A DNA stretch of 35,231 nt, taken from contig JAHHQU010000024.1 in NCBI GenBank assembly GCA_020026225.1, positions 1 through 35,231 of the forward strand, written 5' to 3'. Positions 33,123-35,231 of the stretch are shown one piece after another (the stretch's first letter is position 1; every line of letters starts with the position of its first letter). This DNA is from Phocaeicola sp. GTDB lineage: Bacteria > Bacteroidota > Bacteroidia > Bacteroidales > Bacteroidaceae. The translations under genes and the position numbers were made by a program. Under the pieces are notes generated by a model, which ran no database searches, was not told where the DNA came from, and was given only the letters and a program-made list of their open reading frames with translations.

Positions 33123-34232
33123 TTATTCAGAACGTCCTTGCAACACATTCTCCGAATCAATTTCCTTCTTGAGAGGATTGTATAATTGAACAGGTAAAGT
33201 CCCTTTCAAGGCACCGCATGCATTCATAGCCAATGCCCCCATTTCATCCTCTCCAGGAATGACCACGACAGGAGCCAAATTTTCTACCCATTCTTGAATC
33301 AATTGTACACAATACGCATTATGTGCAATCCCCCCAGTAAGAATAATGGCATCGGTCTGGCAACGTAAGGCCACATGCATGGCACCAATCTGTTTCGCTA
33401 CGGTATAAAGCATGGACTCAAGTACCAATTTATGATGTTTGTCGCCTGCATGAGCCCAACGAACGATACTGGCCACATCGGTCGTCCCCAGATGAGCCAC
33501 AAGCCCTCCCTTTCCATTCAGCATCTTGCGGACTTGCATCCACGTATACTTTCCGCTAAAACAGAGATCTACCAACTGCCTTCCGGGAATAGTTCCAGCC
33601 CGCTCGGGACTAAAGGGTCCCTCTCCATTCAAGGCATTGTTCACATCAACCACCCTTCCATGCTGATGAGCACTGACAGAAATACCTCCTCCCAAGTGCA
33701 CGACCACCAGGTTCAGTTCTTCATATTTCTTTCCAATGCTGGCCGCATAACGTCTCGATACGGCACGACTGTTCAATGCATGAAAGATGGAAATTCTCGG
33801 CAACTCCGGAATGCCGGTCAGGCGAGCCACATCACGCAGTTCATCCGTCACTACCGGATCGGCAATGTAAGCCGGACATCCCACTTCCTTAGCAATAGCA
33901 TCTGCTATCCAAGCGGCCAAGTTCGAAGCATGTTCCATACTTGCATTCCACAAATCCTCCTTCACCTTTTCATCTATCAGATACACTCCTCCAGGAATCG
34001 GCTTCAACAAACCGCCCCGAGCTATCACCGCATCAAAATGAAGGTCCATACCTACTCGATGCAAGGCATCCTTTACATGCGTCATACGGTAAGCATACTG
34101 CTCGTTCACATGATGAAACGGTTCCAACTCCTTAGTAGGATGATAGATACTCTCACGCCAAACGGGTCGATCTTCTTCATAGACGGCCAGTTTAGTCGAT
34201 GTTGATCCTGGATTGATAACGAGAATTTCCAT
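33123..34232 (-). CDS. buk: Butyrate kinase
   Basis: 369 residues, in the normal range for the family. The acetate-kinase-like motifs are present: VINPGSTSTKLAVYE (5-19), an ARGG motif near 71, VVVHLGGGISVSAH (about 174-187), NNALNGEGPFSPERAGTIP (about 196-214) and ILTGGIAHN (about 296-304). It converts acyl phosphate plus ADP to butyrate (or isobutyrate and similar acids) plus ATP. The gene lies 11 bases after ptb, giving the classical ptb-buk operon. No butyryl-CoA synthesis genes are in the window, so the in vivo acid may be branched-chain; this is inference. Confidence 0.93.
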   Translation of the reverse strand: MEILVINPGSTSTKLAVYEEDRPVWRESIYHPTKELEPFHHVNEQYAYRMTHVKDALHRVGMDLHFDAVIARGGLLKPIPGGVYLIDEKVKEDLWNASMEHASNLAAWIADAIAKEVGCPAYIADPVVTDELRDVARLTGIPELPRISIFHALNSRAVSRRYAASIGKKYEELNLVVVHLGGGISVSAHQHGRVVDVNNALNGEGPFSPERAGTIPGRQLVDLCFSGKYTWMQVRKMLNGKGGLVAHLGTTDVASIVRWAHAGDKHHKLVLESMLYTVAKQIGAMHVALRCQTDAIILTGGIAHNAYCVQLIQEWVENLAPVVVIPGEDEMGALAMNACGALKGTLPVQLYNPLKKEIDSENVLQGRSE

Positions 34233-34243
34233 GCAATTTAGTT

Positions 34244-35158
34244 CTATTTAGTTTCTTGCAGACAAGCCAATACCAAGCTATAATACTTTGAGTTGCCGGA
34301 ATCACTGCGTGAAGGTACCACTACAGGAGAGGTAGTACCCGTAAGCATTCCAGCCATATTGGCATCGCCGAACAAAGACAGTGTTTTATAATAAGTATTT
34401 CCTGACTCGATATTCGGGAAAATCATCAAATCGGCATTCCCGACTACGGGAGAAGACAAGCCTTTTATTTCTCCGCTGTGTGCATCGCAGGCCGTCTTTG
34501 CATCCATCGGTCCATCCATAAAGACCGCTCCGAACATTCCATTCTGTGCGTCTTCCTTCAACTGCACGTAACTGAGCGTATGAGGAAATTTCGGATTCAC
34601 CTTTTCCGTACAATGAATCAAAGCAATACGAGGTTCAATACACCCCAAACTCTGACAGACACGGATATCATTCTGTATCAGTACCCGATACTGTTCCAAT
34701 GTAGGACGAGGAATGACTGCCGCATCTGAAAAGAAAAGCAGTTTATGATATAAAGGAATCTGAGCCAGAGTTATATGACTCAATACATTGCCAGGAGGGA
34801 GCAATCCATGCTCTTTGTTCAACACAGCACGAAGTAAATTATCTGTATTAATCAGACCCTTCATCAAAATGTCGGCTTCACCCGTGCGCACCAATTCAAC
34901 GGCAACCGCAGCAGCCTCATCAGGCGATACGGCTTCATAGACTTTTATAAAATCAGGAGAAACTTCATACAGACGATGTGCCATTCCAGAATGAAGTGCA
35001 TCCGTCACCAAACAAAATTCAGCGATTTCTTCACGCAGAGCACGCATTATTACGTACTCCGTATGCGGATCATTCGGACAAACGACAGCTACCCTCCGCC
35101 GGATCCCTCTCGAACGCAGACAATTTACCATCTGACTTAAAGTCCTTATCGGTTCCAT
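34244..35158 (-). CDS. ptb: Phosphate butyryltransferase
   Basis: 304 residues. Phosphotransacylase-type signatures are ILMKGLINTDNLLRAVL (about 97-113), DGPMDAKTACDAHSGEIKG (about 216-234), NADLMIFPNIESGNTYYKTL (about 242-261) and VVVPSRSDSGNSKYYSLVLA. It exchanges the CoA of butyryl-CoA (or isobutyryl- and isovaleryl-CoA) for phosphate. It is the first gene of the ptb-buk operon. The 73 bases upstream inside the window contain no exact TAnnTTTG element. Confidence 0.93.
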   Translation of the reverse strand: MEPIRTLSQMVNCLRSRGIRRRVAVVCPNDPHTEYVIMRALREEIAEFCLVTDALHSGMAHRLYEVSPDFIKVYEAVSPDEAAAVAVELVRTGEADILMKGLINTDNLLRAVLNKEHGLLPPGNVLSHITLAQIPLYHKLLFFSDAAVIPRPTLEQYRVLIQNDIRVCQSLGCIEPRIALIHCTEKVNPKFPHTLSYVQLKEDAQNGMFGAVFMDGPMDAKTACDAHSGEIKGLSSPVVGNADLMIFPNIESGNTYYKTLSLFGDANMAGMLTGTTSPVVVPSRSDSGNSKYYSLVLACLQETK

Positions 35159-35231
35159 GTGATTAGATTTTAAACAAATACCTTAGATTTGCATCTGAGA
35201 ATTACAGATAAAATAGAAAGGATAAATTTGT

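Noticed and set aside
1..35231. tRNA or rRNA genes, CRISPR arrays, insertion sequences, integrase genes
   Set aside because: No cloverleaf-like gene, regularly spaced repeats, transposase or integrase motifs were found on reading both strands.

Overview
The window looks like a chromosomal segment of a gut Bacteroidales bacterium, most likely Bacteroides or Phocaeicola. Many genes are preceded by the Bacteroides-type -7 element TAnnTTTG, and one carries a perfect TTTG-N19-TAnnTTTG promoter. Gene content also fits: a SusC-like TonB-dependent receptor, HmuY, type B L31, a short-form adenylate kinase, and DUF4831 and DUF3332 proteins. No rRNA, tRNA, insertion sequence, integrase or CRISPR array was seen.

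Layout. Positions 1-2400 are AT-rich and poorly conserved: one orphan 449-residue protein on the minus strand and, beside it, the decayed 3' end of a class A beta-lactamase gene. From 2429 to 6758 runs a plus-strand haem-acquisition operon: a HmuR-like receptor, a HmuY lipoprotein with an acidic surface-export signal, and a ChaN-like haem-binding protein. Two small minus-strand outer-membrane beta-barrel genes follow (6880-8243). A minus-strand housekeeping operon reads hpt, adk, obgE, a PgeF/YfiH-type gene, a B3/B4-domain gene and a small basic ORF (12429 down to 8362). Divergent from it are nnr and a DUF4831 gene (12583-15160). Next come an MFS transporter (minus) and a DUF3332 lipoprotein (plus), which share a divergent promoter region.

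At 17607-18086 lies a class II fructose-bisphosphate aldolase gene whose centre is missing. The two ends are joined in frame, and all of the zinc-binding and catalytic core is absent. It is followed by a rhamnose mutarotase gene (minus), rpmE2 (plus), recG, ispD and a DJ-1/PfpI gene (minus), then a pdxJ-exbB-exbD-tonB operon (minus). nadK is divergent from pdxJ. The TonB system would energise receptors such as the one at 2429.

The right part holds a minus-strand set of a zinc-ribbon NUDIX hydrolase, a 1010-residue TPR protein and an outer-membrane barrel whose start overlaps the TPR stop. An Lrp/AsnC regulator (plus) and a ptb-buk operon (minus), for acyl-CoA to acyl-phosphate to acid plus ATP, complete the window.

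Most of the window is ordinary core chromosome. The points that deserve attention are the gutted aldolase gene, the beta-lactamase remnant beside the orphan gene, the compact haem operon, and the overlapping TPR/outer-membrane pair. No clearly new multi-gene defence or mobile system could be supported.
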